NCBI GenBank assembly: GCA_947177125.1
Contig: CAMWTH010000003.1
Coordinates: 1 to 44,208, forward strand
Source: an uncultured Mycoplasma sp.
GTDB taxonomy: Bacteria; Bacillota_I; Bacilli_A; Mycoplasmatales; Mycoplasmoidaceae
DNA: 44,208 nucleotides
Reading direction: 5' to 3'
In this document: positions 9,989 through 20,614 of the stretch, one piece after another
How positions within the stretch are numbered: position 1 is the first letter of the stretch
Layout: each line of letters starts with the position of its first letter
Notes under the pieces: generated by a model
Databases searched by the model: none
Told to the model about the DNA's origin: nothing
The model's input: the letters and a program-made list of their open reading frames with translations, nothing else
Position numbers and translations under genes: made by a program

Positions 9989-12391
9989 ATGTATAACCAT
10001 AATTTAATTGAAAAAAAATGAAGAAAAATTTGAAAAGATAGTAACTTATATATTTTTAAAGAAGATTTAAATAAACCTAAATTTTATGCTTTAGATATGT
10101 TTCCGTATCCAAGTGGAGCTGGATTGCATGTTGGACATGTTAAAAGTTATACACCTACTGATACTTTGTCTAGGTACAAAAGATTTAAAGGATTTTGTGT
10201 TTTGCATCCAATAGGATGAGATGCTTTTGGCTTACCTGCAGAACAATTTGCTTTAACTAATCAAACACACCCTGATGGATTTACTGATAGAAATATTGCT
10301 AATTTTAAAAGTCAAATAGAACAACTTGGTTTTTCTTTTGATATAAATAAAGAAGTGAATACAACAGATCCCAAATTTTATAAATGAACTCAATGAATTT
10401 TTATTCAACTTTATAAAAAAGGATTAGCTGAAATAAAAGACATTGATGTTAACTGATGTCCACAGTTGGGAACAGTTTTAGCAAATGAAGAAGTTTTAAC
10501 TGATGAAAAAGGAAATAAAGTTTCAGAGCGTGGTAAGTTTCCTGTTTTCAAAAAACCAATGAAACAGTGAATTTTAAAAATCACAAAATATGCTGAAAGA
10601 TTAATAGATGATTTAGATGAAGTTAATTGATCAGTTGGTTTAAAAAATATTCAAAGAAAATGAATAGGTAAATCAATTGGTGCAAATGTTAAATTCCAAA
10701 TCAAAAATCAAAATGAATTTATTCAAGTATTTACTTCAAGACCAGATACAATATTTGGTGTTTCATTTTTAGCTTTAAGCCTAGACCATTACCTTGTACA
10801 AAAAGAAAAGACAACTAATAAAAATCTATCTGTTTTTTTAGATAGAATGCAATCTTTAAAAGAATATGAAAGAAATTCAATTAATGCAAAAAAAGAAGGC
10901 ATTAAGTTGAATATAGAAGTTATTCATCCAATAACTAAAAAAAACATTCCAGTTTATGTTTGTAATTATGTATTGTCAAATTATGGTGATGGAGCTATAA
11001 TGGGAGTTCCAGCTGGAGATAAAAGGGATTTTGATTTTGCTCAAGAATTAGGATTAGAAATTATAAATATTTTTGAAAATCAAAAACTACCTTGTGAAGA
11101 TGAAAATATTAAATTAATAAACTCTGATTTTTTAAATGGTTTAAATAGCGATCAAGGAATTGAAAAAATTATTGATTTTTTAGAAAAAAATAATATTGGT
11201 AAAAAACAAATTAATTTCAAACTAAAAGACTGACTGTTTAGTAGGCAAAGATATTGAGGTGAACCTTTTCCAGTTTTATATGATGAAAAAGGCAATATTT
11301 TAATTGATGAAAATTTACCACTGATTTTACCAAAAACTAACAACATTAAGCCAAGTGGTGATGGGAGATCACCACTTGCAAATTTGACTGATTGAGTTAA
11401 TGTAAAAATTGATGGTAAATTGTATAAAAGAGAAACTAACACAATGCCACAGTGAGCTGGTTCTTGTTGATATTATTTAGGCTATTTATTAAAAAATAAT
11501 AATGATTACATTCCTTTAAATTCAGAGCAAGCTTATAAAATATTTGAACGTTGATTACCTGTTGATGTCTATATAGGAGGTCAAGAACATGCTGTTTTGC
11601 ATTTACTATACTCAAGGTTTTGACATAAATTTTTATATGATATTAAAGTGATTCCTACTAAAGAACCTTTTTATAAAATAGTTAATCAAGGCATGCTTTT
11701 GTATAATGGGGAAAAAATGTCTAAATCAAAAGGTAATGTTGTAAATCCAAGTGATGTTGTTGTTTCTCATGGAGCAGATGCTTTGCGTTTATACATTATG
11801 TTTATGGGACCACTAACTGCATCTTTACCATGAGAAGATAGTGGAATTGATGGAATTTATAAATGAGTGCAAAGAGTTTATCGTTTATTTGAAACTAAGC
11901 AAATTGATAAAAATTTTAATGATTTAGAATTAGAAAAAAAATATCATCAATTTATTAAAAAGGTTTCTGAATTTATTGAAAAATTAGATTTTAATTTAGC
12001 AATATCTGAAATGATGATATTTATTAATGAATGTTATAAATATGACAAATTAAATTATCAATATATGTTAAGTTTCTGTATTGTATTAAGTTGCTTTGCA
12101 CCTTTTATTAGTGAAGAAATAAATGCTGAATTTTTAAAAAATAAAAACTTTATTTCACAAAATAAGTGACCAGAATATGATCCTGCAAAAATTGTTGAAA
12201 CATTAATTAAATTACCAATTCAAATTAATGGAAAAATTCGTGAAGTTTTAGAAATAAGTGTAGGATTAAGTGAAAAAGAAATTTTAGAATTAGCAACAAG
12301 TAATGAAAAAATAAAAACATGAATTAATGGAAAACAAATTGTCAAACACATTTATGTTGAAAATAAAATTCTGAATTTAATTATTAAATAA
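9989..12391 (+). CDS. leuS: Leucyl-tRNA synthetase
   Basis: This 800-aa class I synthetase is split into many fragments in the ORF track by TGA(Trp) codons. The HIGH motif is in [10 protein letters not shown] (about 41-50), with [13 protein letters not shown] and [11 protein letters not shown] in between and KMSKSKGNV at about 576-584. The CP1 editing domain is present, unlike in some mycoplasmas that lost it: [13 protein letters not shown] and [19 protein letters not shown] carry the Thr and Asp editing residues. The usual His before the editing Asp (AHDxRDF) is Gly here. The C-terminal domain ends at [10 protein letters not shown]. No clear Shine-Dalgarno precedes the ATG, which lies 18 nt after the rpsO terminator. 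rpmG follows after 36 nt. Confidence 0.97.
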
Positions 12392-12427
12392 TCAGATAAA
12401 ATTATTATTAGTTTTAAGGAGTAACAT

Positions 12428-12589
12428 ATGGCTGTAAAAAGAAGTATTAGACTTGAATGTAATGAGTGTAAAGAGATTAATTATTTAACTTTTAAAAACT
12501 CAAAAAAACATCCTGAAAAATTAGAATTAAACAAATATTGTTCAAGATGTAGAAAAGCACAAGTTCACAAAGAAACAAAAAAGAAATAG
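12428..12589 (+). CDS. rpmG: Ribosomal protein L33
   Basis: This 53-aa protein of the large subunit, near the tRNA exit site, is too short for the ORF track. [24 protein letters not shown] and [22 protein letters not shown] match L33. Both CxxC pairs (CNEC and CSRC) are present, so this is the zinc-binding form. A strong AAGGAGTAACAT precedes the ATG. It lies between leuS and the M24 peptidase gene and is probably co-transcribed with both. Confidence 0.95.
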   Translation: MAVKRSIRLECNECKEINYLTFKNSKKHPEKLELNKYCSRCRKAQVHKETKKK

Positions 12590-12624
12590 ATTTATTTATA
12601 GTTTAAAAAGTAAAAGGGATTTAT

Positions 12625-13680
12625 ATGTCATATAAAACAGAATTAGTTAAACATGCACTAGAAGTTAATAAAGCTGATGCTTTCTTAATTGCTTCAGATA
12701 CTAACCGTTTTTGAATTTCAGAATTTAGTTCATCAGCTGGTTATGTAATTGCTACAAAAAAAATAATTTATTTATTTCTAGACAAAAGATATTATCAAAA
12801 AGCAATTGATACTATTAATGATATTGATATTAAAATAGTTTGTTTTACTTCTAAAAATCAAATTTTAGATTGTTTAAAAGAAAATAATGTAAATACACTA
12901 ATGGTTGAAAAAGAATATTTTTCATTTGATGATTATCTTTTTGTTAAAAACTCTATTAAAAACATAATTAATTTTCCAAGTGATATTTTAAGAATTCAAA
13001 AAACTGAGTATGAAATTTTTAACATTCAAACAGCAGTGGATATAACTTGTGAAACATTAAATTGAATTCAAAACCAAAATTTAATTGGACTAACTGAAAT
13101 TGAAGTTGCAAATATGGTAGCATGTCATATGTTAGAATTGGGAGCTACTAAAAATTCATTTGATACAATTGTTGCTAGTGGGAAAAATGGTGCATATCCA
13201 CACCATCGTCCAACTAAAAAAGTAATTGAAGATAATGAGTTTATAACTGTTGATATGGGATGCATCTATAATGGTTATTGTTCTGATGTTACAAGAACTT
13301 TCCCAATTGGTTTCCCTCATAAATTATTAATTGATGCTTATAAAGCTGTTTATCATTCAAATTCTTTAGGAATTGAAAAAGCAACTTATAAATCAATTGG
13401 TAAAGATGTTGATAAAATTTGTCGTGACACAATTGCTTCTTATGGATTTAAAGATTATTTTGTTCATGGAACTGGTCATGGAGTTGGAATTAATGTTCAT
13501 GAATTACCAAATGTTGCACCATCTTATGAAGGGAAATTAGAGAATAATTCAATTGTTACTATTGAACCTGGAATTTATATCCCAGATCTTGGTGGAATTA
13601 GAATCGAAGATATGGTTTTAGTTAAAAAAGATGGTTCTGTTTGAATGACAGAAAAAGGAAAACGTTGAATTTTTAATTAG
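12625..13680 (+). CDS. pepP: M24 metallopeptidase, Xaa-Pro aminopeptidase/dipeptidase type
   Basis: This 351-aa cytoplasmic enzyme removes N-terminal residues next to proline. It has a creatinase-type N-terminal domain (residues 1-125) and a pita-bread catalytic domain. All five dimetal ligands are visible in order: D in FITVDMGC, D in CSDVTRTFP, H in HGTGHGVGINVHE, E in VTIEPGIYIP and E in GIRIEDMVLV. Length and N-domain fit PepP/PepQ better than methionine aminopeptidase. It joins ORF 13114 to its upstream half through TGA. A long hairpin terminator follows 14 nt after the stop. The choice between aminopeptidase and dipeptidase is not settled by sequence. Confidence 0.9.
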
Positions 13681-13693
13681 TTGAAAACAAGAT

Positions 13694-13743
13694 AAATATT
13701 AAAAAAGAATTTGGTGTTTTAGCTGAATTCTTTTTTAATATTT
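13694..13743. terminator. Long perfect-stem intrinsic terminator
   Basis: An 18-bp perfect stem (AAATATTAAAAAAGAATT and its complement) closes a 14-nt loop and continues into ATTTTT. It separates the leuS-rpmG-pepP unit from the aldehyde dehydrogenase operon. A-rich and T-rich flanks would let it act on both strands. Confidence 0.8.
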
Positions 13744-13818
13744 ATTTTTCATTATAATAAACAATTTCTTGTATGATAAATATAAGTTTTAATAATAGAG
13801 ATAGTTAGGAAAAAAGTT

Positions 13819-15204
13819 ATGAGTAATTCTGTTGTTAATACACTAAAGCAAGTTGAAAAATTTTTAGAGGACAAAAAAGATGATCAGTTTCTTTTATTAA
13901 AAGTTACTAGAATTGAAATTCTTAAAAAAATTCATAGTTGGATTTCAAATAATACAAATGAAATAATTAATAGTTTAAAAAAAGATTTAAATAAATCAGA
14001 AATTGAAACATTACTTTCTGAGGTTTATATAGTTTTAAATCAAATTACTTTTTATATTAAAAAAATAAACAGATTTTTTAAAGAAAAAAAAGTTAAAAAA
14101 AATGGACTTTTAAGTTTGGGTTCAACAGGTTATGTAACTTATAAACCATTAGGGACAACTTTAATTGTTTCACCATTCAATTATCCATTTCATTTAACTG
14201 TTTTACCTTTAATTACCAATATTGCTGCAGGTAATTACTCAATTTTAAAAAATTCTCCAAAAGCTTTTAATACAAGTAGAGTTGTTTTAAAAATGATTCA
14301 AGAATTAAATTTAGGAAATATCATTTGTTTTTTAGATGAAGATTCTGACAAAGAATTTTTATTTGATGTTATTTCAAAAAAACCAGATTTATTGTTTTAT
14401 ACTGGTGGAAAAAGTTTTGGTGATGAGTTGAAAAGACAAGCAAATTTAAATGATGTTAAAGTAATTTTAGAATTAGGTTCACCATCAGTAGTGATTGTAG
14501 ATGAATCAGCTGATATTCAACTTGCTGCTAAAAGAATAGTTTGGGGAAAACTTTTTAATTTGGGTCAAACTTGTGTTGCGCCTAATTCAATTTTTTGTGA
14601 TGAAAAAGTTATTGATAAATTAATTAGTGCAATTAATTTTGAATTAACTACACAATATGACTTAGAAAAATTTGAGTTTGCTAGATTAATTGATTCTAAC
14701 GCACTAGATAAAATAGTAAATTTAGTTAAGAATTTAACAGGAACTGATTTGGAATTTGATAAAGCAAATTTAAGAATTAAGCCAACTTTAATTAAAGTTC
14801 AAGATACTAACCCAATTTTATTTGAAGAAATTTTTGGTCCTGTTTTATTTATCTCTTCATTTAAAAACTTAACTGATTTTTCTAAAAAATACAAAGTTAA
14901 GATTAATGGTAGTTTAACTTTATACATTTTTTCAAACAACCAGTATAATATTAAAAATGTTTCTGATAACTTTCAGTATGGTTCATTAGGAATAAATGAA
15001 GTTTTATTGCAAGCTTCAAATATTCATTTACCTTTTGGTGGAATTAAATCAAGTGGAATGGGTAGATATCATGGTTTATTTGGTTTGGAAGAATTTACTA
15101 ATCAAGTTGCAATTTTAAAAGGTTCAAAAAAGGATAAGAGTTATCGATATTTTAATAAAATTTCAAAATATAAGAATTTAATTAAAATATTTGCTAAAAA
15201 ATAA
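13819..15204 (+). CDS. NAD(P)-dependent aldehyde dehydrogenase, class-3 type
   Basis: This 461-aa protein oxidises an aldehyde to the acid; the substrate cannot be told from sequence. It has the cofactor/oxyanion Asn region VSPFNYPFHLTVLPL, the general base ILELGSPSVVIV, the catalytic Cys in FNLGQTCVAPNSIF, EEIFGPVLFI and PFGGIKSSGMGRYHG. The GQTCVAP context, short length and C-terminal Lys-rich tail resemble ALDH3/fatty-aldehyde enzymes. Unlike most long genes here it has no TGA codon; both of its tryptophans are TGG. The gene heads a tight cluster, with the hydrolase starting 5 nt after the stop. GGAAAAAAG precedes the ATG. Confidence 0.9.
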   Translation: MSNSVVNTLKQVEKFLEDKKDDQFLLLKVTRIEILKKIHSWISNNTNEIINSLKKDLNKSEIETLLSEVYIVLNQITFYIKKINRFFKEKKVKKNGLLSLGSTGYVTYKPLGTTLIVSPFNYPFHLTVLPLITNIAAGNYSILKNSPKAFNTSRVVLKMIQELNLGNIICFLDEDSDKEFLFDVISKKPDLLFYTGGKSFGDELKRQANLNDVKVILELGSPSVVIVDESADIQLAAKRIVWGKLFNLGQTCVAPNSIFCDEKVIDKLISAINFELTTQYDLEKFEFARLIDSNALDKIVNLVKNLTGTDLEFDKANLRIKPTLIKVQDTNPILFEEIFGPVLFISSFKNLTDFSKKYKVKINGSLTLYIFSNNQYNIKNVSDNFQYGSLGINEVLLQASNIHLPFGGIKSSGMGRYHGLFGLEEFTNQVAILKGSKKDKSYRYFNKISKYKNLIKIFAKK

Positions 15205-15209
15205 ATATT

Positions 15210-16016
15210 ATGAATGATACTATACAAAAAAAATGAGAATGATTTTCTAAATTTTTTTTAATTGATCAAAAAAATAAAAAAAACATAGTTTATTTTCATG
15301 CTTTTACAGGAAGCTATAAAAATAAAAGTAATATTGTTGATAAATTTTTAGATTGCAATTTTTATGCTTTTGACATGCCAGGTCATGGTCAAACTCCAAT
15401 TTTGAATGAAAGTGAAGTTTCAATTCACAATTTTTCTGAATTAGCAATTGAATTTATTTTAGATTATGACATTAAAAATATAATATTATTTGGTCACTCA
15501 ATGGGTGGGGGGATTTGTAATATTATTGCTAATGACTCAAGAATTTCAAATCGAATAGAAAAAATAATTTTAGAATCACCTGCAAATCCTGCAAGTAAAA
15601 AAAACTACGAGACAATTATTAAACATTTAATTCCTGATACTTTAGAACAAATGGAAATGATTGGGAAAGAATTATTTTATGATCCAATTGCTTTTTTTGG
15701 TTCACAAAAAAATTATGCAAGATTTATCAGTATTGAATTTCAAAGATTGCAAAAACAAAAATTGTTAAAAAGAATTATTGATCAAGAAAATCAAGAAGAA
15801 TTAAATATAGGCGCACAACAAGCAATTAAAGCTAATAAAAAACCAACACTATTGATTTTAGGAAAAGAAGATAATATCATTCCTTATGAAGAGAGTGTTT
15901 TAATTTTTAAGCAAAATCCTGCTTTTGAAATTTTTTCAATAGAAAATGCTAAGCATGTTCCAATAGCTGAAAAGACAAACATTGCTCTATCTAAAATAAA
16001 TGATTTTATAAAATAG
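15210..16016 (+). CDS. Alpha/beta-fold hydrolase
   Basis: This 268-aa cytoplasmic hydrolase of the lipase/esterase type starts MNDTIQKKWEWFSK, 5 nt after the aldehyde dehydrogenase gene; the ORF track shows it only from 15375. The nucleophile elbow GHSMGGG is at about residue 99. An oxyanion-hole HAFTGS is at about 30, the acid is in GKEDNIIP and the His in AKHVPIAE, so the triad is complete. The moderate cap region between strands 6 and 7 is typical of monoacylglycerol-lipase-like or PldB-like enzymes. Pairing with an aldehyde dehydrogenase suggests handling of ester- or lipid-derived carbonyls, which is inference. Confidence 0.88.
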
Positions 16017-16052
16017 TTTATTAATTTTTTGTTTTAATTTTTTGGAGTAACT

Positions 16053-16301
16053 ATGGAAAAAAGAATAGATGATATTGCTGTTATTGAAAATTATACAATT
16101 CATGACAGAGTAAAAGAAGAATTAACTTTATCAGATATTCATAAAACCCCTCTATATATTGATGAGTATGAAAATTATCTTTTAAAAATTGAGGCCGATA
16201 TTTTAGAAAAAGAAGTTTTTATAAAAGAACTTTGATTAAACAATCATCCTGAGGGAACTTTTTCTAAGTCAAGAAATTTGATTAAAAAATTTAAATATTA
16301 A
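16053..16301 (+). CDS. Uncharacterised 82-aa protein
   Basis: This small soluble, charged protein (MEKRIDDIAVIENYTIHDRV...) is extended past the ORF-track end through one TGA (KELWLNNHPEG). It follows TTTGGAGTAACT, a good ribosome site, 36 nt after the hydrolase. It has no membrane segment or known motif. The C-terminus SKSRNLIKKFKY is basic. Its place after the hydrolase suggests co-transcription. I do not recognise a family. Confidence 0.7.
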
Positions 16302-16340
16302 TATAGTGTATAAACTTTTATTATATACCTATATTTTTGA
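16300..16340 (+). terminator. Probable terminator of the ALDH operon
   Basis: A stem of about 12 bp with one or two bulges (AATATAG-TGTATAA with TTATATACCTATATT) starts in the stop codon of the 82-aa gene and is followed by TTTGATTTT. It is weaker than the other terminators but well placed. Confidence 0.5.
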
Positions 16341-16357
16341 TTTTCACTAAATAAAAT

Positions 16358-16386
16358 TTGTTTTTTATTTTTTTACATAATATAAT
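16358..16386 (+). promoter_or_regulatory. Promoter of the RavA-ViaA operon
   Basis: TTGTTT and TATAAT are separated by exactly 17 nt. The predicted start near 16393 gives a leader of about 57 nt before the first gene. This is among the best sigma-70-type promoters in the window. Confidence 0.7.
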
Positions 16387-16449
16387 ATAAGAGTATCTTT
16401 GTAGTTTATACATTTAACTAACACTTATATTTTTTTGAGGAAATTGAAT

Positions 16450-17307
16450 ATGGCTAAAGAAAAGGATTCAAATGTTCAAGAAGTTGTAGAACAACCTGAA
16501 GCAACAGATGCTAAAAAAGCAACTGCTGCAGATAGTGCAGATCATTTAGATTTTGAATATGATAGTGAAGAGTTTAAAAAGAATTTACAATTATATTCAA
16601 AGATTATAGATAGAAGTGATGAAATAGTTGCTACTATTTATAAGTTCATGAACAAAACTTTAGATGCTCCTAGTAAGGCTGAAATTGAGTTATATCGTAA
16701 ATCAATTATTATGGCCATTAGAAAAGGTAATCATAAAAAGTATGGTTATTTGTATAAAATAATTGCAAAAAATGTTTATGATTACAAAGAGCATGTAAGA
16801 GATCAAAATTATAAAGCAAATAATCAAATTATTATTAATCCAAATATATTTGCTATTTCTTGAAATGATTTACAAGCAAACATTAGGGACCGTTTAAGAA
16901 ACACTGATTCTGAAATGCTTACACCAGAAAATTTAGAAAAAGCTTATAAAGGTGAATTGGACAAAGTAAAAAAGCTATATGAAAAATTAAAAGATATGGC
17001 TGACAATGGTGTAGAAGTTCCAAATGATGTAATGAACATGACAAGAAGCACAATGTTGAAGTTAACAGATTTGGTAAACATTTTTATGTTAGAAAATTTT
17101 GATGAACTTCAACCAATGATGCAAGAAATCCAAATGTTTGAAAAGCATCATACTTTCACAGATAGTGCAAATAATTCTATCTTCATTGATGCAAACTTTA
17201 AAAGCATTACAAATCTTACACAACCTGTAAATGATACAGACGCAGCAACTAAAAAATATGTGGACGAGCAAATTGAAAAAGTTTTAATGCAAATTAACTC
17301 TAAATAA
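16450..17307 (+). CDS. Unknown protein with phage-tail-fibre-like C-terminal motif, first gene of RavA-ViaA operon
   Basis: This 285-aa soluble protein has no signal peptide. The start at ATG 16450 follows GAGGAAATT; the ORF-track start at TTG 16435 would sit inside that site. Residues 1-40 are acidic and low-complexity (Ala/Asp/Glu). The middle is helical (YSKIIDRSDEIVATIYKFMN; KAYKGELDKVKKLYEKLKDM). Residues 252-275 read SITNLTQPVNDTDAATKKYV followed by DEQIEK. This resembles the ITNLxxPxxDxDAATKKYVD unit common in phage tail-fibre and collar proteins, where it leads into trimeric coiled coils. It precedes ravA by 38 nt and shares the promoter. A partner, adaptor or client of RavA-ViaA is the natural guess; no direct evidence exists here. 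Confidence 0.7.
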
Positions 17308-17345
17308 TATCATTGAATAAGTAGTAATATATAGGAGAAAAGTCG

Positions 17346-19067
17346 ATGAATAATGATAAATTAAGAAACTTGAGCAATCAAGAAATTGAACAAATCAAAT
17401 TAGAAGCTGAAAAAACTAGACAACAAGTTGTTAATGTTATATCTAAAGTATCTAAAAATACTGTAGAAAGAGAAGAAGTTTTAAAACTATCTTTCCTTTG
17501 TGCGATGGCAGGGGAATCAATTTTTATGTTAGGTCCTCCAGGGATAGCTAAATCTTTAGTTTCAAGAAAAGTTGCTGACATTTTTAAAAACTCAAATACT
17601 TTTGAAGTTCTAATGAACAGATATAGTACTCCAGATGAAATTTTTGGACCTATTGACATTATTGAATTAAAACAAGGAAAGTATGTAAGAAAAACTGAAG
17701 GTTATTTACCTACTGCTGAAATTGGATTCTTAGATGAAATTTGAAAAGCATCATCTTCAATTCAAAATGCTTTGCTGATGATTATTAACGAAAAAATCTT
17801 TATTAATGATGGTAAACCAGTTAGAGTTCCTTTAGCATTATTAATTGCAGCATCAAATGAGTTACCTGAAAGAAATAAAGGTCTAGAAGCACTATGAGAC
17901 CGTTTCATTATTAGAGTTGATATGAAACCAATTCAAGCTGAAGAAAAATTACTTAACTTGATTGATAACCCAGTAAATATCTTAGATGAACAAGAATTAT
18001 CTGAATCAGATAAATTTGAGTTATCTTATTTAAAAACTGTTGCTAAAAATACTCACTATGTTGAAATTCCTAAGAATGTTAAAAGATTTATTTCATTATT
18101 AAGAAAGAAAATTAATGAATTTAATGAAAAAGTAAAAGAAGTTAACCAAAACCCAAATGACTTTGACTTAATTTATGTTTCAGACCGTAAGTGAAAAAAA
18201 ATTGGATCATTACTTAGAACTTCAGCTTATTTGAACGGAAGATTACATGTTGATGTAACAGACTGTTTTATTTTACAAAATGTAATTTGAAACAATACTA
18301 CTCAAATTCCTGAAATCATTAAAATGATTAATGATACTGCTTCTTCAATTGAATACGGAATTGATGGAAGATATGCATATGCTGTAGAATCTTTTAATAA
18401 AATTAGAGAAACAATTATTGATAACATTGCTATTCATGAAAAGAAAGCTAATGTTGTTATTAAACCATACCGTAATAAACAAGGTGTTTATTATTACTTT
18501 ATGGATGGTGAAAAAAACAAATATTTCTTTAAAAAAGAAGATATTGATAACATTCCAAAAAATGATAACTTTGAAGTTATGGATTGAATGGTTAATTATT
18601 GTACAGCTGAAGAGTTTAAAACAAGTGCCTCTCCATCTAGACGTGCATTAATTAAATATGATGGAACTAATTTCTTTGTTTATAGAGATGCAAATGAAAA
18701 TGGTGAAAAAGTTAAAATTTATACTAACTTTGAAGAAAAAGAAGTTGATCACTATCGTTTAGTTAGACCAACAGTTGATTTCATTAAAGATATTAAAAAT
18801 ACTGCAACGACTTTAATTAATAGAATTAACTTAGACATTGATGGTTTAAAAATATTGAGAGAAAAAAGATTTGATGGAGTAACAGCAAATAACATTTTTG
18901 TTGAGAAAAAAGATTTAGGTTTCTTAAAAGAAGCAATTGAAGACTCTATTCAAAAACTTGAAGACATAGTTGATAAAACAAAAGATATGTTTGTATACAT
19001 TAAATTAATTAACTATGGATTTACAACAAAAGATAAAGACAAGATTTTACCAACATTAAATAGTTAA
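17346..19067 (+). CDS. ravA: RavA-like MoxR AAA+ ATPase
   Basis: This 573-aa chaperone-type ATPase joins ORFs 17346, 17922, 18324 and 18588 through TGA. Walker A GPPGIAKSLVSRKVA (about 63) and Walker B IGFLDEIWKASSSIQNALL (about 126) are present. The sensor/arginine-finger block LLIAASNELPERNKGLEALWDRFIIR matches E. coli RavA more closely than generic MoxR. After the AAA+ core comes a helical bundle and a long C-terminal region rich in Lys/Asp; it is longer than the 498-aa E. coli protein. RavA forms hexamers and works with the VWA protein ViaA, whose gene is next. In E. coli the pair is linked to lysine decarboxylase, respiratory enzymes and aminoglycoside uptake. Such partners are not seen here. 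Confidence 0.92.
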
Positions 19068-19128
19068 TTTCACAAATTAACTATTTATTTTATTATTACA
19101 ACATATATTAAGAAAATAGGAATAAGCT

Positions 19129-20556
19129 ATGATATTTAAAGAAATAGATATTGTTAACCAAATAGTTAATCTTTTAGAACAAAGTCAAACAACAGTTTTA
19201 AAACTTTATTATTTTGTTAATGGAGAAGGCAATAATCCAACTAAACAACAATATGAAAAGTTTAAAAAAGAGTTAATTAGTTCTGTTAAAAGAAGAAAAG
19301 AAAATGCTTTAAATTTATTTCCAATCATAAAATATTTTGAGTCTAAAAGAATGACTGAAGATGATTTAAAAGCTAATGAAACTTTGTTTACTGTTCCAAC
19401 TGATGAAAAAATTGCAATAGCTTCTCCAATTAAAGTTCTAGATCAAGTTCCTGAAACTAAAGAGTATGATTTAAGTATTTTGTGAGATTTATCAAAAATT
19501 GAAGAAAGGGAATCACAATTGTTTAAAGCTGTAGAAAACTATTTCAATATTGTTAAAGATGATGAAAACTTAAAAAGATTTATTCGAAACATTGGTACTT
19601 ACATTGATGAAAACTTAGAGTTGGTTGAACAAGAAAAAGATTTATTTATGGAAAATATTCCACAAGAAACTTTTGCTTTATACCAAAGTAGTGATTTAAA
19701 TAATTTGATTCCTAATGAAATTGCACAACTTGATGATACTGATTTAGAAATTATTTTTTTAAAGAACTATATAGAACAAAAATTATTAACTTATCAACTT
19801 TGAGGAATTGAAAGAGAACTTCAAGAAGAGTGAATTATTCGTCAAAAAGACATTGGAGAAAGAGGACCAATCTTTATTTGTTTAGATACTTCTGGATCAA
19901 TGCGTAATATGAAAGAAATTATTTCTAAAGCTTTAACATTAGTTTTTGTTAGAGAATTAGAAAAATTGAACATGAACATTGTATTTATTCCTTTTTCAAT
20001 GGATGCTAAATTTTATGATTTATACAATAGTCAAGTAAAATTTAAAACAGTTAAAATGAATTTAAGAAAATCATTTTATGGTGGAACTGATTTAGAAAAA
20101 CTATTTGCAACTATAGAAAATGTAATTCATAAAAGCAAATACAACAAGGCAAACATTTTGATAATGTCAGATTTTGTGTTTAAAAAACTACCTAAAAATA
20201 TTATTAAAAAAATTAAGCACTTACAAGAATCTGGTCACAAACTTCATTCACTTGCAATTAGTGATCAAAATTATAAAAATGATTTGTTAAAACATTTAAA
20301 TACAAATTGAACTTATACATATAATTGAAAATCAAATAGTGAAATTATTGAAGATGAATTAATTAATGAATTAATTAATGCTTCTTCACTATCTATGGAA
20401 GTGATTGATACTGTTCAAGCTTTTGGTATTATTAAAAAAGTTAAGGATTATGATTTTGTTGAAGACAAAGAAGAAATGCTTAAAATTTTAAATGAAAATC
20501 TTGATTTAAACAAACCGATTGATATTCCTAACTTAGAAGATATTCAATTAGAATAA
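19129..20556 (+). CDS. viaA: ViaA-like von Willebrand factor A domain protein
   Basis: This 475-aa partner of RavA has nearly the E. coli ViaA length (483 aa). The N-terminal 240 residues are helical, and the VWA domain follows. The MIDAS is complete: DTSGSM in PIFICLDTSGSMRNMKE (about 253), Thr in FYGGTDLEKLF (about 318) and Asp in ILIMSDFVFKKLP (about 346). The order GPIFICLDTSGSM, GGTDL, SDF matches ViaA. ORFs 19129, 19519 and 19900 join through TGA and run on to TAA at 20554. It lies 61 nt after ravA, with GGAATAAGCT upstream, and a terminator follows. VWA-MoxR pairs act on protein complexes as metal-dependent adaptors and ATPases. Confidence 0.92.
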
Positions 20557-20573
20557 CTATATATTTTATAATG

Positions 20574-20606
20574 AAAAGTGTTCACATTTTATGTGGCACT
20601 TTTTTA
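20574..20606 (+). terminator. RavA-ViaA operon terminator
   Basis: A stem of about 13 bp (AAAAGTGTTCACAT / ATGTGGCACTTTT, one bulge) ends in TTTTTT 18 nt after the viaA stop. Confidence 0.8.
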
Positions 20607-20614
20607 TTTTTAAT

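Noticed and set aside
18418-18651. Plus-strand out-of-frame ORF in ravA
   Set aside because: Overlaps the RavA frame completely and has no motif.
16450-20556. Prophage remnant because of the tail-fibre-like motif
   Set aside because: No integrase, terminase, portal or other phage genes in the window, and codon use matches the host.
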